Below are positions 17,831 to 28,390 of a DNA stretch of 58,694 nucleotides, piece after piece. Under the pieces are notes generated by a model, which had not been told where the DNA came from, ran no database searches, and saw only the letters and a program-made list of their open reading frames with translations. The stretch is from Planctomycetota bacterium (GTDB lineage: Bacteria; Planctomycetota; PLA2; JAEUHO01). Where the stretch lies: the NCBI GenBank assembly GCA_030065025.1, contig JASJDY010000055.1, forward strand, positions 1 to 58,694, written 5' to 3'. The translations under genes and the position numbers were made by a program. Position 1 is the first letter of the stretch; each line of letters starts with the position of its first letter.

Positions 17831-19194
17831 GTCGAGCGACCCGCTCCAACAGCGGCCGCAGTTTCTCCAACGTCCGCGACGTCGCGCCCTTGCTGCGCTC
17901 GATCACATCGCGTGCGCGGTGGCCGATCTCGCTCGCGCTTGCCGGATCCGCCAGCCATGAGCGGAGCGTGGCCTCGACGCCCTCTGCGTCGCGCTCGACG
18001 ACGATGCCGTCGACGTGCTTGAGCATCTCGACCTCGCCGCGGAAGTTGTGGACGTAGCGCCCCACCACGACGGGCTTGCCGAGGCTGGCCGGCTCCATCA
18101 TGTTCTGGCCGCCGTGGCGCACGAGGGAACCACCGACGAACACGACGTCGGCTCGTGCGTACACGCGCTCGAGCTCCCCCACGGTGTCGAGCAGCACGAT
18201 CTGCCCGTCGGACGGCCGGCCCTCGGCGCCCATCCGGCTCCGACGCACGACGTCCCCACCCTCGCGGCGCATGTCGGCCTCGACCGTGTCGGCCCTCGCC
18301 GGATGACGCGGAGCCACGACGAGCCGGTGCTTCATCCCCGACTCGGTGAGGCGTCGGCTGATGCGCGCGAGCGTGCGCTCCTCGTTGGGATGCGTGCTGC
18401 CCGCGACCACGATCGGCAGGCCGTCGTCCGCGCCCAGCAGACGCACGAACTCGTCGTCCCGCACCTGGTCCTGCTTGATCGGGATGTTGTCGAACTTCAT
18501 GTTGCCGGTGACGTGGATGCGCTCGGCCGGCACGCCCAGGGCCCGGAAGCGCTCTTCGTGCAGGGGCAGCTGCACGCAGAGGATCTCGATGCAGTCGAGC
18601 AGACGGCGCGTGACCGCGGGTAGCGCGCCGAAGCGCTTCGCCGATCGCTTGCTCATCTTGCCGTTGACGAGTGCGACGGGGATGCCGCGGTCGCGAGCGG
18701 CGAAGAGGAAGTTCGGCCAGAACTCGCTCTCGACCAGGATCATCAGGTCCGGCCGGATGGCGTCGAGCGAGTCGAGCACGATCCACGAAAGGTCGGGCGG
18801 ATAGAACTCGACGCGGTGCCCGGGATAGCGCTTGCGGGCAACGCGGAAGCCCGTGTCCGTGGTCACGCTGATCACGACCTCGACGCCGGGAACGCTGCGC
18901 TCGATCTCCGTCACGAGGCGGGCCGCGGCCTTCACCTCCCCGACGGAGACGCCGTGGACCCAGACGCAGGGACCGTTGGACGTGCGCGCCTGTCGGCGGC
19001 CGAAGCGAGCCGAGATGTCGCGGGCGTAGGCGGCCCAGCGAGAGCGCGCCTTGGGATCCCCCGCGGCACGGCCGGCCGCGTAGAGCGGCATCGCGGAGAC
19101 GAGACCGGCATAGAGCGCGTCGAACGACCAATGAACGACGCGCAGCGGCAGTGCGCCGCGCCTGCGCGCGGGACGTTCGCCGTTCCCGCTGCCG

Positions 19195-19211
<17 letters not shown>
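17817..19211 (-). CDS. kdtA: 3-deoxy-D-manno-octulosonic acid (Kdo) transferase
   Basis: Transfers Kdo from CMP-Kdo to lipid A precursors at the inner face of the inner membrane. 464 aa. The N-terminal GT-B part has the family signature [13 protein letters not shown], with the conserved Glu in HGVSVGE, preceded by a hydrophobic anchoring segment. The C-terminal half has [33 protein letters not shown] and GKPVVVG, all typical of WaaA/KdtA. The start at 19211 overlaps the 3' end of secA by 17 bases. The gene shows that the organism has a Kdo-containing lipid A core or a relative of it. Confidence 0.93.
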
Positions 19212-21777
<2,566 letters not shown>

Positions 21778-21859
21778 GGAGGGAAGGACTCCGGGGTCGA
21801 ACGGCTGAGGGTAACCGGGGCGAGGGCCTGCGCCACGGTTGGCCGGGCGCCTGCCGGCA

Positions 21860-21949
21860 CTCGCGCTCGCGCTCTCGCTCACGCTCGACCCTCGAACGCC
21901 TGCTCGAGGCCCGTCCGAGGGTCGAGCGCGCAAGCGAGCGGGAGCGCGA
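21860..21949. repeat. Hexamer-armed palindrome, family B (B2)
   Basis: Left arm 21860-21894 (CTCGCG, CTCGCG, CTCTCG, CTCACG units ending CTCGACCCTCG) pairs with right arm 21916-21949 (CGAGGGTCGAGCGCG then GCGAGC and GGGAGC units). The inner core is perfect, the outer arms imperfect. It sits 80 bases upstream of the secA start. Confidence 0.82.
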
Positions 21950-22018
21950 TGTCGGGCACGGACCGTCCAAGGCCACGGTGGTAGAGCCCGCGCGGTGCGG
22001 CGTGCCGCTCGAACGGGC

Positions 22019-22060
22019 GACCATTCCGCGCGGCCAAGGCCGCGCTCAGGTCGCCCCTAC
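22019..22060. repeat. Nested hairpin at the pyrD stop codon (family F)
   Basis: On the minus strand the pyrD stop reads G-TAG-GGGCGACC. GGGCGACC pairs with GGTCGCCC, and inside lies the palindrome GCGCGGCC-TT-GGCCGCGC. Tal (26192) and the secretin-N gene (32099) also end in GTAGGGGC hairpins. It may serve as terminator. Confidence 0.7.
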
Positions 22061-22983
22061 GGCATCTCGAGCGTGCCGATGACCTCTTGCAGACTCGTCG
22101 CCCCCAACGACGCGATCCGCTCGGGCAGCCCCTCCAGCAGCTCGATCGCCGCCGTCGGCCGGTAGTAGTTGGCCGTGCCGACCTGGATCGCGGAAGCGCC
22201 CGCCACGAAGAACTCCATGGCGTCGTCGGCCGTCTCGATGCCGCCGATGCCGATGATCGGGACGTCCACCGTCTCGTAGAGCATCCGCACCATGCGCAGC
22301 GCGACCGGCTTGATGCACGGGCCGGAGATGCCACCGAAGCCGCGCCCGAGGATGGGCCGCCGCTTGCGCCAGTCCACGGGCATGCCGACGATCGTGTTGA
22401 TGGCGCTGATGGCGTCCGCGCCCCCTGCGACGGCGGCCTCGGCGATCGGCCGGATGTCCGTCACGTTCGGCGAGAGCTTGGCGATGAGCGGCAGGTCGGT
22501 CTCGGCGCGCGCGCGCACGAGCACCTCCTTGGCCACCTTCGGATCCGTGGAGTAGTCGAGGCCGCCCGACACGTTCGGGCACGACATGTTGAGCTCGAGC
22601 GCGTCGATGCCCTCTTCGGCGGCGAAGCGCCGCGCGAGGATCGCGAAGTCGGCGATGTCGTGGCCCGCGATGTTGATGACGAGCGGCGCACCGAGTGTGC
22701 GCAGCTTCGGCAGCACGGTCTCGATGTAGGCGTCGACGCCCGGGTTGGGCAGGCCGATGCTGTTCATCAGACCGCCGGGGATCTCGCACAGCCGCGGGGG
22801 CGGATTGCCGGCGCGGGCTTCGGTGGTGATCGTCTTGACGACGACGTAGCCCAAGCGGGCGACCTCGTAGAACGGCTGGAACTCGAGGCCCTTGCCGTAC
22901 GTGCCCGACGCAGTGCCGACGGGATTCTGGAGCTCCAGGCTGCCGATGCGGAGGCTCAGATCCACGGCTTGCGTTGCGGTCAC
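22057..22983 (-). CDS. pyrD: Dihydroorotate dehydrogenase, class 1B catalytic subunit
   Basis: Oxidises dihydroorotate to orotate in pyrimidine synthesis. 308 aa TIM barrel with FMN. The catalytic residue is cysteine (Cys135 in NMSCPNVSGG), which marks class 1 enzymes. GGLMNSIGLPNPG, AKLSPNVTDI, GGISGPCIKPVALRMV and IIGIGGIETADDAMEF are typical of class 1B, which normally pairs with the FeS-flavin subunit PyrK; no pyrK is in this window. The start is GTG at 22983, overlapping the lspA stop as GTGA, so translation is probably coupled. The stop codon is part of a hairpin repeat. Confidence 0.95.
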   Translation of the reverse strand: MTATQAVDLSLRIGSLELQNPVGTASGTYGKGLEFQPFYEVARLGYVVVKTITTEARAGNPPPRLCEIPGGLMNSIGLPNPGVDAYIETVLPKLRTLGAPLVINIAGHDIADFAILARRFAAEEGIDALELNMSCPNVSGGLDYSTDPKVAKEVLVRARAETDLPLIAKLSPNVTDIRPIAEAAVAGGADAISAINTIVGMPVDWRKRRPILGRGFGGISGPCIKPVALRMVRMLYETVDVPIIGIGGIETADDAMEFFVAGASAIQVGTANYYRPTAAIELLEGLPERIASLGATSLQEVIGTLEMP

Positions 22984-23588
22984 GACCTGGACGCCTCCTT
23001 CGCGGCCTTGCGCTCTTCAGCGACGCGCTTGGCCTCCTTCGCTCCGAGTCCGAAGAGGGCATCCCACAGCACGAGACCGACACCGACGACGATGCCCGAG
23101 TCGGCAACGTTGAAGTTGGGCCACGTCCACGTGGGTTTCTCGAGGGTACCGAGATACACGAGGATGAAGTCGCGCACCTCCCCCCATTGCCAGCGGTCGT
23201 ACAGATTGCCCACGGCCCCGGCGAGGATCAGCGCAAGCCCGATATGCAGGGCGCGGCTGCGCGAGCGCGTGCCGCCGAACCACGCGAGCAGCGCGATCGT
23301 GGCGATGCCCGTCAGCGCGAGGATGAGCTTGGTCTGCCGCGGCGCGAAACCGAACGTGACGCCCGGGTTCCACGTGCCCTGCCAGGCGAAGAAGCCAGGG
23401 ATGACGTCGATCTGGTGCGCGCCGCGGGGCTGCCCGGGCACCAGGCCCAGGCGGTCCTGCATGTCCGCCTTGCTCCACAGGTCGAAGGCGAGCCACACCG
23501 CGAAGAGGATGGCGCAGAGCACCTTCAGCTTCACCAGCCGCTTGCCGGTGAGGGGGCCCGGGACGGCGCCCTTCTCGTCGGCACTCAC
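22980..23588 (-). CDS. lspA: Lipoprotein signal peptidase (signal peptidase II)
   Basis: Inner-membrane aspartyl protease that cuts lipoprotein signal peptides at the lipidated cysteine, so it serves the lipoproteins in this window. 202 aa with four membrane helices. The two catalytic aspartates are Asp131 in GNLYDR and Asp163 in FNVADSG. The usual N..AAF motif is present as NPGVTFGF. The start is GTG at 23588, overlapping the stop of the dksA-like gene (GTGA). The C-terminal tail is Lys/Ala/Glu-rich. Confidence 0.93.
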   Translation of the reverse strand: MSADEKGAVPGPLTGKRLVKLKVLCAILFAVWLAFDLWSKADMQDRLGLVPGQPRGAHQIDVIPGFFAWQGTWNPGVTFGFAPRQTKLILALTGIATIALLAWFGGTRSRSRALHIGLALILAGAVGNLYDRWQWGEVRDFILVYLGTLEKPTWTWPNFNVADSGIVVGVGLVLWDALFGLGAKEAKRVAEERKAAKEASRS

Positions 23589-24040
23589 GCTTCGACCTCT
23601 TCCTGCTCTTCCTGGTGCGCAACGCACAGGGTCGCGTAAGGCAGCGCCATGAGGCGAGCCGTGGGAATCCAGGGCGTGCCGCTGGGCCAGACGCCGGTCT
23701 CCGCGCACTGCAGGCAGATGCCGTAGGGCGGCCCCTCCGCGCCGTCGATCCTGCGGATGGCGAACTCGATGGCGTCGAGCATCTCCTGTTCGCCCTCGAG
23801 GAGGGAGAGCGAGACCTCCTGCTCGAAGTTGTCGCTGCCGTGGTCGGCCATGTGGTCGACGGAGAAGTCCTGACCGGAGCCCTTGAGGGCCTCGTCGGCA
23901 AGGTCCTTCGAGCTTCGGAGGATCTGGCCTCGCATCTCCATGAGCTTGGCGCGCAGCGTCTTCTTCTCGGCCGCGGTCGGCCCGCCACGCGGGAACGAGC
24001 GACGGGGCTGGTCCGAGCTGTCGGCGGCGCTGGGCGACAT
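23585..24040 (-). CDS. DksA/TraR-family zinc-finger protein (variant finger)
   Basis: 151 aa. DksA-family proteins bind in the RNA polymerase secondary channel and tune promoters, often with ppGpp. A long helical hairpin region (about residues 22-100) carries DFSVDHMADHGSDNFEQE, matching the acidic tip and hinge of the family (..D..D.A...). The C-terminal finger has Cys109, Cys112 and Cys139, but the fourth ligand position is His142 (CVAH) instead of Cys. The linker between the two halves is longer than usual. ATG at 24040 is the first methionine after a low-complexity stretch. It heads an overlapping operon with lspA and pyrD; its role there is not evident. Confidence 0.85.
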   Translation of the reverse strand: MSPSAADSSDQPRRSFPRGGPTAAEKKTLRAKLMEMRGQILRSSKDLADEALKGSGQDFSVDHMADHGSDNFEQEVSLSLLEGEQEMLDAIEFAIRRIDGAEGPPYGICLQCAETGVWPSGTPWIPTARLMALPYATLCVAHQEEQEEVEA

Positions 24041-24116
24041 GAAGGCTCCGTGGGCGTGCGGCGCGGGAGGATACCCCTGCCCCTCGGGGCGGTCAATTTG
24101 GGTGGGGGTCTCCCCC

Positions 24117-24147
24117 CGTCTGCGTCTGCGCCTGCGTCTGCGTGGTC
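24117..24147. repeat. CTGCGT hexamer tract (family C, copy 2)
   Basis: Five tandem CTGCGT-type units. The last 17 bases (24131-24147) are identical to 6449-6465. A family B palindrome follows 53 bases later, as at copy 1. Confidence 0.7.
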
Positions 24148-24199
24148 TGTCAGCCGTCGCCGGAGCCGATTCGTGGAGCAAGGCCGGAACACAGCCTGG

Positions 24200-24292
24200 C
24201 TCTCGCGCTCGCGATCGCGCTCTCGCTCGACCCTCGGACACCTGCTCGAAAACCGCCCGAGGGTCGAGCGCGCACGCGAGCGGGAGCGCGAG
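24200..24292. repeat. Hexamer-armed palindrome, family B (B3)
   Basis: Left arm 24200-24237 (CTCGCG and CTCTCG units ending CTCGACCCTCGG) pairs with right arm 24257-24292 (CCGAGGGTCGAGCGCG then GCGAGC and GGGAGC units). The core and loop edges match B2 closely. With C2 it fills most of the 24041-24381 gap before xerC. Confidence 0.82.
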
Positions 24293-24381
24293 GCGGACAA
24301 GACGATGTTCGTGTCACGAACGGTTTACGCACGCCACCTCGGTTCAAGGAACTGGGCAAGCAAGCCGCACAATGGAAGGAG

Positions 24382-25305
24382 ATGCCCTACCGCGCACCCC
24401 GCGATCCGGACGGCGCCCTGCAGGCCTGGCTCGACCACCTGCAGGTCGAGCGCGCGGCCTCACCGAACACGCTCTCCGCGTACGCCGGGGACGTGCGGCA
24501 CGTGCTCGCGGCATGCGGCCTCGAGGAGCACCGCTGGCACGAGGACGGCGCCCTCGACTGTCTGAACGGGCCGGCCCTCCTCCGCTGGCTGCGCACGGCA
24601 CGGCGCGCGGGCAGCGCTCCGACGACGATTGCCCGGCGCCTCGCCGCCGTGCGGGGCTTCGCCCGCTTCGCCGTCGGACTCGGCGCCATGGAGGCGGACC
24701 CGACAGCCGGTCTGCCGACCGGCCGCACGTGGGAGCGGCTGCCCAAGACGCTCTCGCGCGCCCAGATCGACCACCTGCTCGAGTCGATTCGCCCTGAGCG
24801 CCCGACCGACGTCCGCGACCGCGCGCTGCTCGAGACGCTCTACGCGACCGGGGCGCGCGTGCAGGAGGCGTGCGACTGGAGACTCGAGGACCTGCGGCTG
24901 GACGACCGGGTCCTGCGCTGCATCGGGAAGGGCCGCAAGGAGCGCTGGGTCCCGCTGGGCGAGGGCGCGGCGGAGGCCCTGCGGAGGTGGCTGGACGAGG
25001 CGCGCCCACGGCTCGACAGGACGGGCAGCGAGACGCTGTTCCTCTCCCGCACCGGCCGGCCGCTGGACCGCACGCGCGTCTACCGGATGGTGCAGGCGCG
25101 AGCCGCGCGAGCGGGGCTCTCCGCCGACCTCTCGCCGCACACGCTGCGGCACTCCTTCGCGACGCACCTCCTGGAGGGCGGCGCCGATCTGCGCGCGGTC
25201 CAGGAGCTGCTCGGCCACGCGTCCGTGCAGACGACGCAGGTCTACACGCACGTGGATCGCGAGCGGTTGAAGAAGGTGCATAGGCGGTTCCATCCGAGGG
25301 CCTGA
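24382..25305 (+). CDS. Tyrosine recombinase of the XerC/XerD type
   Basis: Resolves chromosome dimers at dif by site-specific strand exchange. 307 aa, normal for Xer proteins. It has an N-terminal SAM-like DNA-binding domain ([15 protein letters not shown]) and the full catalytic set: Arg159, Lys183, His253-xx-Arg256 ([15 protein letters not shown]), His279 ([10 protein letters not shown]) and the nucleophile Tyr288 (VYTHV). ATG at 24382 has GGAAGGA just upstream; the longer open frame is repeat DNA. The last eight codons (HRRFHPRA) lie inside repeat element D2. No phage or integron genes surround it, so a housekeeping role is likely. XerC and XerD cannot be told apart here. Confidence 0.92.
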   Translation: MPYRAPRDPDGALQAWLDHLQVERAASPNTLSAYAGDVRHVLAACGLEEHRWHEDGALDCLNGPALLRWLRTARRAGSAPTTIARRLAAVRGFARFAVGLGAMEADPTAGLPTGRTWERLPKTLSRAQIDHLLESIRPERPTDVRDRALLETLYATGARVQEACDWRLEDLRLDDRVLRCIGKGRKERWVPLGEGAAEALRRWLDEARPRLDRTGSETLFLSRTGRPLDRTRVYRMVQARAARAGLSADLSPHTLRHSFATHLLEGGADLRAVQELLGHASVQTTQVYTHVDRERLKKVHRRFHPRA

Positions 25306-25445
25306 CGTGCCATCTCGTCGGAGACGACGCAGGAACCGCCGAGGACACGGAGACCGCAGAGGACACAGAGGCGCGTTCCGGCCGTCGATACGCCAGCGAC
25401 AGCGGCTTGCCATGCCTCTGCGACCTCTGCGTCCTCTGCGGTTCA
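25281..25445. repeat. Repeat element D, copy 2 (overlaps the xer 3' end)
   Basis: 25281-25375 matches 10132-10225 almost base for base, with a differing patch of about 14 bases. Here TAGGCGGTTCC is read in frame as coding sequence of the Xer protein, not as a stop. A further part, CCTCTGCGACCTCTGCG and CCTCTGCGGTTC to 25445, is the inverse of the GAGGACAC units and makes a long palindrome. Confidence 0.85.
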
Positions 25446-25529
25446 ATCCGAGCACCGGCTAGCTGGACACAGCAACGGGTCCCCCGTCGTGGGTACCCTC
25501 CCCAAACCAAGAGAGACCCTGGAGTGGAC

Positions 25530-26195
25530 ATGCAGATCTTTCTCGATACCGCCGAGGTCGACGACATCCGCACCTACGCCGCCTGGGGCGTGATCGACGG
25601 GGTCACCACGAACCCGAGCCTCATCGCGAAGTCGGGCCGCGTCTTCGAGGAGGTGATCGCCGAGATCTGCGAGATCGTCGACGGGCCGATCTCCGCCGAG
25701 GTCACGGCACTCGACGCCGAAGGCATGGTCGCGCAGGCCGAGCCGCTCGCAGCCATCCATCCGAACGTCACGATCAAGGTGCCGCTCATCCCCGAAGGAC
25801 TCAAGGCGACCAAGGTGCTCTCGGGTCGCGGCATCAAGACGAACGTGACGCTCTGCTTCTCGCTGAACCAGGCCGTGCTCGCCGCGAAGGCCGGCGCGAC
25901 CTTCGTGAGCCCCTTCATCGGACGGCTCGACGACCGCGGCGAGCGCGGCATGGAGCTCATCGAGGAGATCGTGCACGCGTACGAGCAGTACCCCGAGTTC
26001 CACACGCAGGTGCTCGTCGCCAGCGTGCGCAACGCCGATCACGTGCGACAGGCCGCGCTCGCCGGCGCCGACATCGCCACGATCCCGCCGAAGATCATGG
26101 ACAAGATGGTGAAGCACGACCTCACCGACTCGGGCCTCGCCGCCTTCCTCGCGGACTGGGAGTCGGCGAAGACGGCCGAGGGCGTAGCGCTGTAG
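25530..26195 (+). CDS. tal: Transaldolase, short TalC/MipB type (fructose-6-phosphate aldolase family)
   Basis: Pentose phosphate pathway enzyme (or F6P aldolase) using a Schiff-base lysine. 221 aa, typical for the short subfamily. [14 protein letters not shown] and [13 protein letters not shown] form the N-terminal signature. Lys83 in [12 protein letters not shown] is the Schiff-base residue. [29 protein letters not shown] follows in the usual place. GGAG lies six bases before ATG 25530. Transaldolase activity is more common than F6P aldolase in this subfamily, but the sequence alone does not decide. The stop codon lies in a hairpin repeat. Confidence 0.94.
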   Translation: MQIFLDTAEVDDIRTYAAWGVIDGVTTNPSLIAKSGRVFEEVIAEICEIVDGPISAEVTALDAEGMVAQAEPLAAIHPNVTIKVPLIPEGLKATKVLSGRGIKTNVTLCFSLNQAVLAAKAGATFVSPFIGRLDDRGERGMELIEEIVHAYEQYPEFHTQVLVASVRNADHVRQAALAGADIATIPPKIMDKMVKHDLTDSGLAAFLADWESAKTAEGVAL

Positions 26196-26325
26196 GGGCG
26201 GCCGGAGGAGCTCTGAGCGAGCGAAGCGAGTCGAAGAGCGACGAACGCCCGCCCGCGAGCCACCCTTGGTGCGCGACGGGCGGGCGTTCGGCCTTCGCTA
26301 CGCTCAGGCCTCCGGCCGCCCCTAC
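26192..26325. terminator. Long nested palindrome between convergent tal and the propeller gene (family F)
   Basis: A perfect 17-base inverted repeat, GTAGGGGCGGCCGGAGG (26192-26208) and its complement (26309-26325). It encloses a CTGAGCG..GCGAAG / CTTCGC..CGCTCAG pair and an inner CGAACGCCCGCCCG / CGGGCGGGCGTTCG pair. The outer left base run includes the tal TAG stop. It probably stops transcription from both sides. Confidence 0.75.
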
Positions 26326-26346
26326 GGCGTCATCGCCGTTCGACCA

Positions 26347-28374
26347 TCACCTGACCACGGTCGCGCCCGCCGCCAGGTTGCCGTCGCCGTCCGTGACCTG
26401 CACGACGACGTCGTGCGCGCCCTGCTTCGGCGCACGGACGATGCCCTCGAAGGCCTCGTCGCCCGTGTCGTAGAGGCCGTCCTTCGCGCCGAGCGGCACC
26501 CACGGGCCGCCGTTGAGCGACACACGCACCTGCAGGATGCGTCCGCCCCGCGCATCCTTGGCGCGGCCCTGGATGTGGATCCGGCCGCCGCCGTGACGCC
26601 TCGCGCTCACCTCGACCGTCGGCGGCGTGTTGTCAACGCGCACGCCCGTGAGCACCGCCGACGCTTCGCGCGCGCGGCCGGGCTCGTTGTCCGGTGTGTC
26701 CGCGAGCGCCACGCGCACCTGGTAGAGCCCATCGGGCATGCCCGTCGTGTCCCACGAGTGGGCGGGCTTCTTCAGCACCTCGCCGTCCACGAGCGTCGTC
26801 CAGTGCGGCGAGCCCTGGCGGTTGACCGCGACGGTCGTCCGAAGACGATCCCCGTCGGCGTCGGCCGCCTTCCAGCTCAGGTCGCGCTTCGCCGTCGCGA
26901 CCGGCGGCGCGCCCTTCTTCTGTCCGGGCTTCGTGACCTTGAGTTCGGTGACCGTCGGCGCGCGGTTGGGCGTGCGGCGCACGAGCTCGACGCTGCGCAG
27001 CTCGGCGTCCTTGCCCGTGAGCGTCGCCTCGATTTGCACGAAGCGCGCCGTGGTCTTCATGGCGCCGGCCTGCCCGTCGAAGCCTTCGAGCGAAGACCAC
27101 GCGGACCACGCGTCGTCGGGCTCGGACGTCGGGCCGCTGCGATAGCGCAGCGTGCGGACGGAGCGGCCCCAGAGTGTCACGCGGCCCCACATCGACGGCG
27201 CGCCCGCATCGATCGGTACCGACGTCCAGGCGCCTTCGTTGCTCGGCGACTCGACCCAGTGCACGACCGCCGGGTTGCTGGTGGCGACGGCGAGCACCGT
27301 CTCGGTCTCGTCGGTCAGCACGACACTCGCCTCGGCTTCGGGGAGATCCGCGACCAGCGCGTACGGCTTGCCCGGCTCGACGCGGATGACGCGCGCCGAG
27401 GGGTACGTGCCCGCGACGGCTCCGCCGGCATGACCCGCCAGGCCGAGCACGGCGGTCTTCTTCTTAGACCACAGCGTCGTGACGACGCCGCTCGGCTCGA
27501 TGTGCAGGATCTGACCGTCCTGCAGTGCCGTGCGCTTCGCGGGCTTCTGGCCCTTTTTCGTCTCGCGCGGCTCGGCGATCTGGCGCAGGAGGCTAGCCAT
27601 CTGCTGCGCGTTGCCGCCGGCTTGATCGGCGTTGGCCGCGACGATCAGACTGCCGTCTCCGCGCTCGACGATGCCCACGACCTCCTGCGGCTCCAGGTCG
27701 CGCACGACGCGCACCTTCTGGCCCTCCACGGCCAGCACGCGGCCCTTCGGCGCCGTGCCGACGAAGAGCGTCTTGCCGTCCGCGCCAGGGGTCATGCACC
27801 GGGCGTGTGCGTCGTCGACGTCCGCGAGCTTCGTCACCGCACCGAAGGGGTCGACGCGGTACAGGGTCCCCGGCACGCCGCACGCCGCGGTCAAGACGCC
27901 CGTCGCCGAACTCGTCAGCGCCCAGACGTGCTCCACCGGCAACTTGGCGAGCGGGGACACCTTGCCGTCCTTGCCGCCTTCGATCTTGACGATGCGTCCG
28001 CCCGGGAACACGGCCGCTGCGATCGCGTCGCCCGGCAGGGGCGCCATGGCCGTCACCATCAGGCCTTCACCCAGCTCGATGCGCTTGCGAAGGTCGGGGG
28101 TGATGTAGTGCACCGCGGCCCGGTTGCCCAGGCCGATCCACGTGGCCTTGTCCGAGTGCGACGCACACCAGGCCGTGTCCGCTTTCAGGGGCATCGACGT
28201 CAGCGTCGGGCCGGGACGCAGTACGCCCTCGGCGTCGAGCGTCAGGTTCTTCAGCGTGCCCTTGGCGAAGGCGTCGTGGCCCGCGATGCGCTCCGTCGCC
28301 GGTCCGCCGGCCGAAACCGGCGCGGCGAGCAGGAGCAGCAGCGCCAGCGGCGCGAGACGTGTGAGGAGGTTCAT
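26347..28374 (-). CDS. Exported beta-propeller protein with C-terminal Ig-like domain
   Basis: 675 aa. Signal peptide MNLLTRLAPLALLLLLAAPVSAG. Residues about 60-400 form repeated four-stranded blades of a propeller type (GDAIAAAVFPGGRIVKIE, TLYRVDPFGAVTKLADV, DGSLIVAANA, AVAGTYPSARVIRVEPG). Such folds usually bind proteins or sugars. A discoidin-like stretch follows (RTLRYRSGPTSEPDDAWSAWS). The C-terminus is a fibronectin/Ig-like region ending DGDGNLAAGATVVR, with DNTPPTVEVSA typical of Ca-binding adhesion modules. No catalytic site was recognised. It lies 16 bases downstream of the S55 peptidase gene, so the two are probably co-transcribed. Confidence 0.8.
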   Translation of the reverse strand: MNLLTRLAPLALLLLLAAPVSAGGPATERIAGHDAFAKGTLKNLTLDAEGVLRPGPTLTSMPLKADTAWCASHSDKATWIGLGNRAAVHYITPDLRKRIELGEGLMVTAMAPLPGDAIAAAVFPGGRIVKIEGGKDGKVSPLAKLPVEHVWALTSSATGVLTAACGVPGTLYRVDPFGAVTKLADVDDAHARCMTPGADGKTLFVGTAPKGRVLAVEGQKVRVVRDLEPQEVVGIVERGDGSLIVAANADQAGGNAQQMASLLRQIAEPRETKKGQKPAKRTALQDGQILHIEPSGVVTTLWSKKKTAVLGLAGHAGGAVAGTYPSARVIRVEPGKPYALVADLPEAEASVVLTDETETVLAVATSNPAVVHWVESPSNEGAWTSVPIDAGAPSMWGRVTLWGRSVRTLRYRSGPTSEPDDAWSAWSSLEGFDGQAGAMKTTARFVQIEATLTGKDAELRSVELVRRTPNRAPTVTELKVTKPGQKKGAPPVATAKRDLSWKAADADGDRLRTTVAVNRQGSPHWTTLVDGEVLKKPAHSWDTTGMPDGLYQVRVALADTPDNEPGRAREASAVLTGVRVDNTPPTVEVSARRHGGGRIHIQGRAKDARGGRILQVRVSLNGGPWVPLGAKDGLYDTGDEAFEGIVRAPKQGAHDVVVQVTDGDGNLAAGATVVR

Positions 28375-28390
28375 GGCAGCGCGTTCCCCT

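Noticed and set aside
24382..25305. Integrase of a prophage or genomic island
   Set aside because: Length and motifs fit housekeeping XerC/D, neighbours are core genes, and no attachment sites or phage genes are present.
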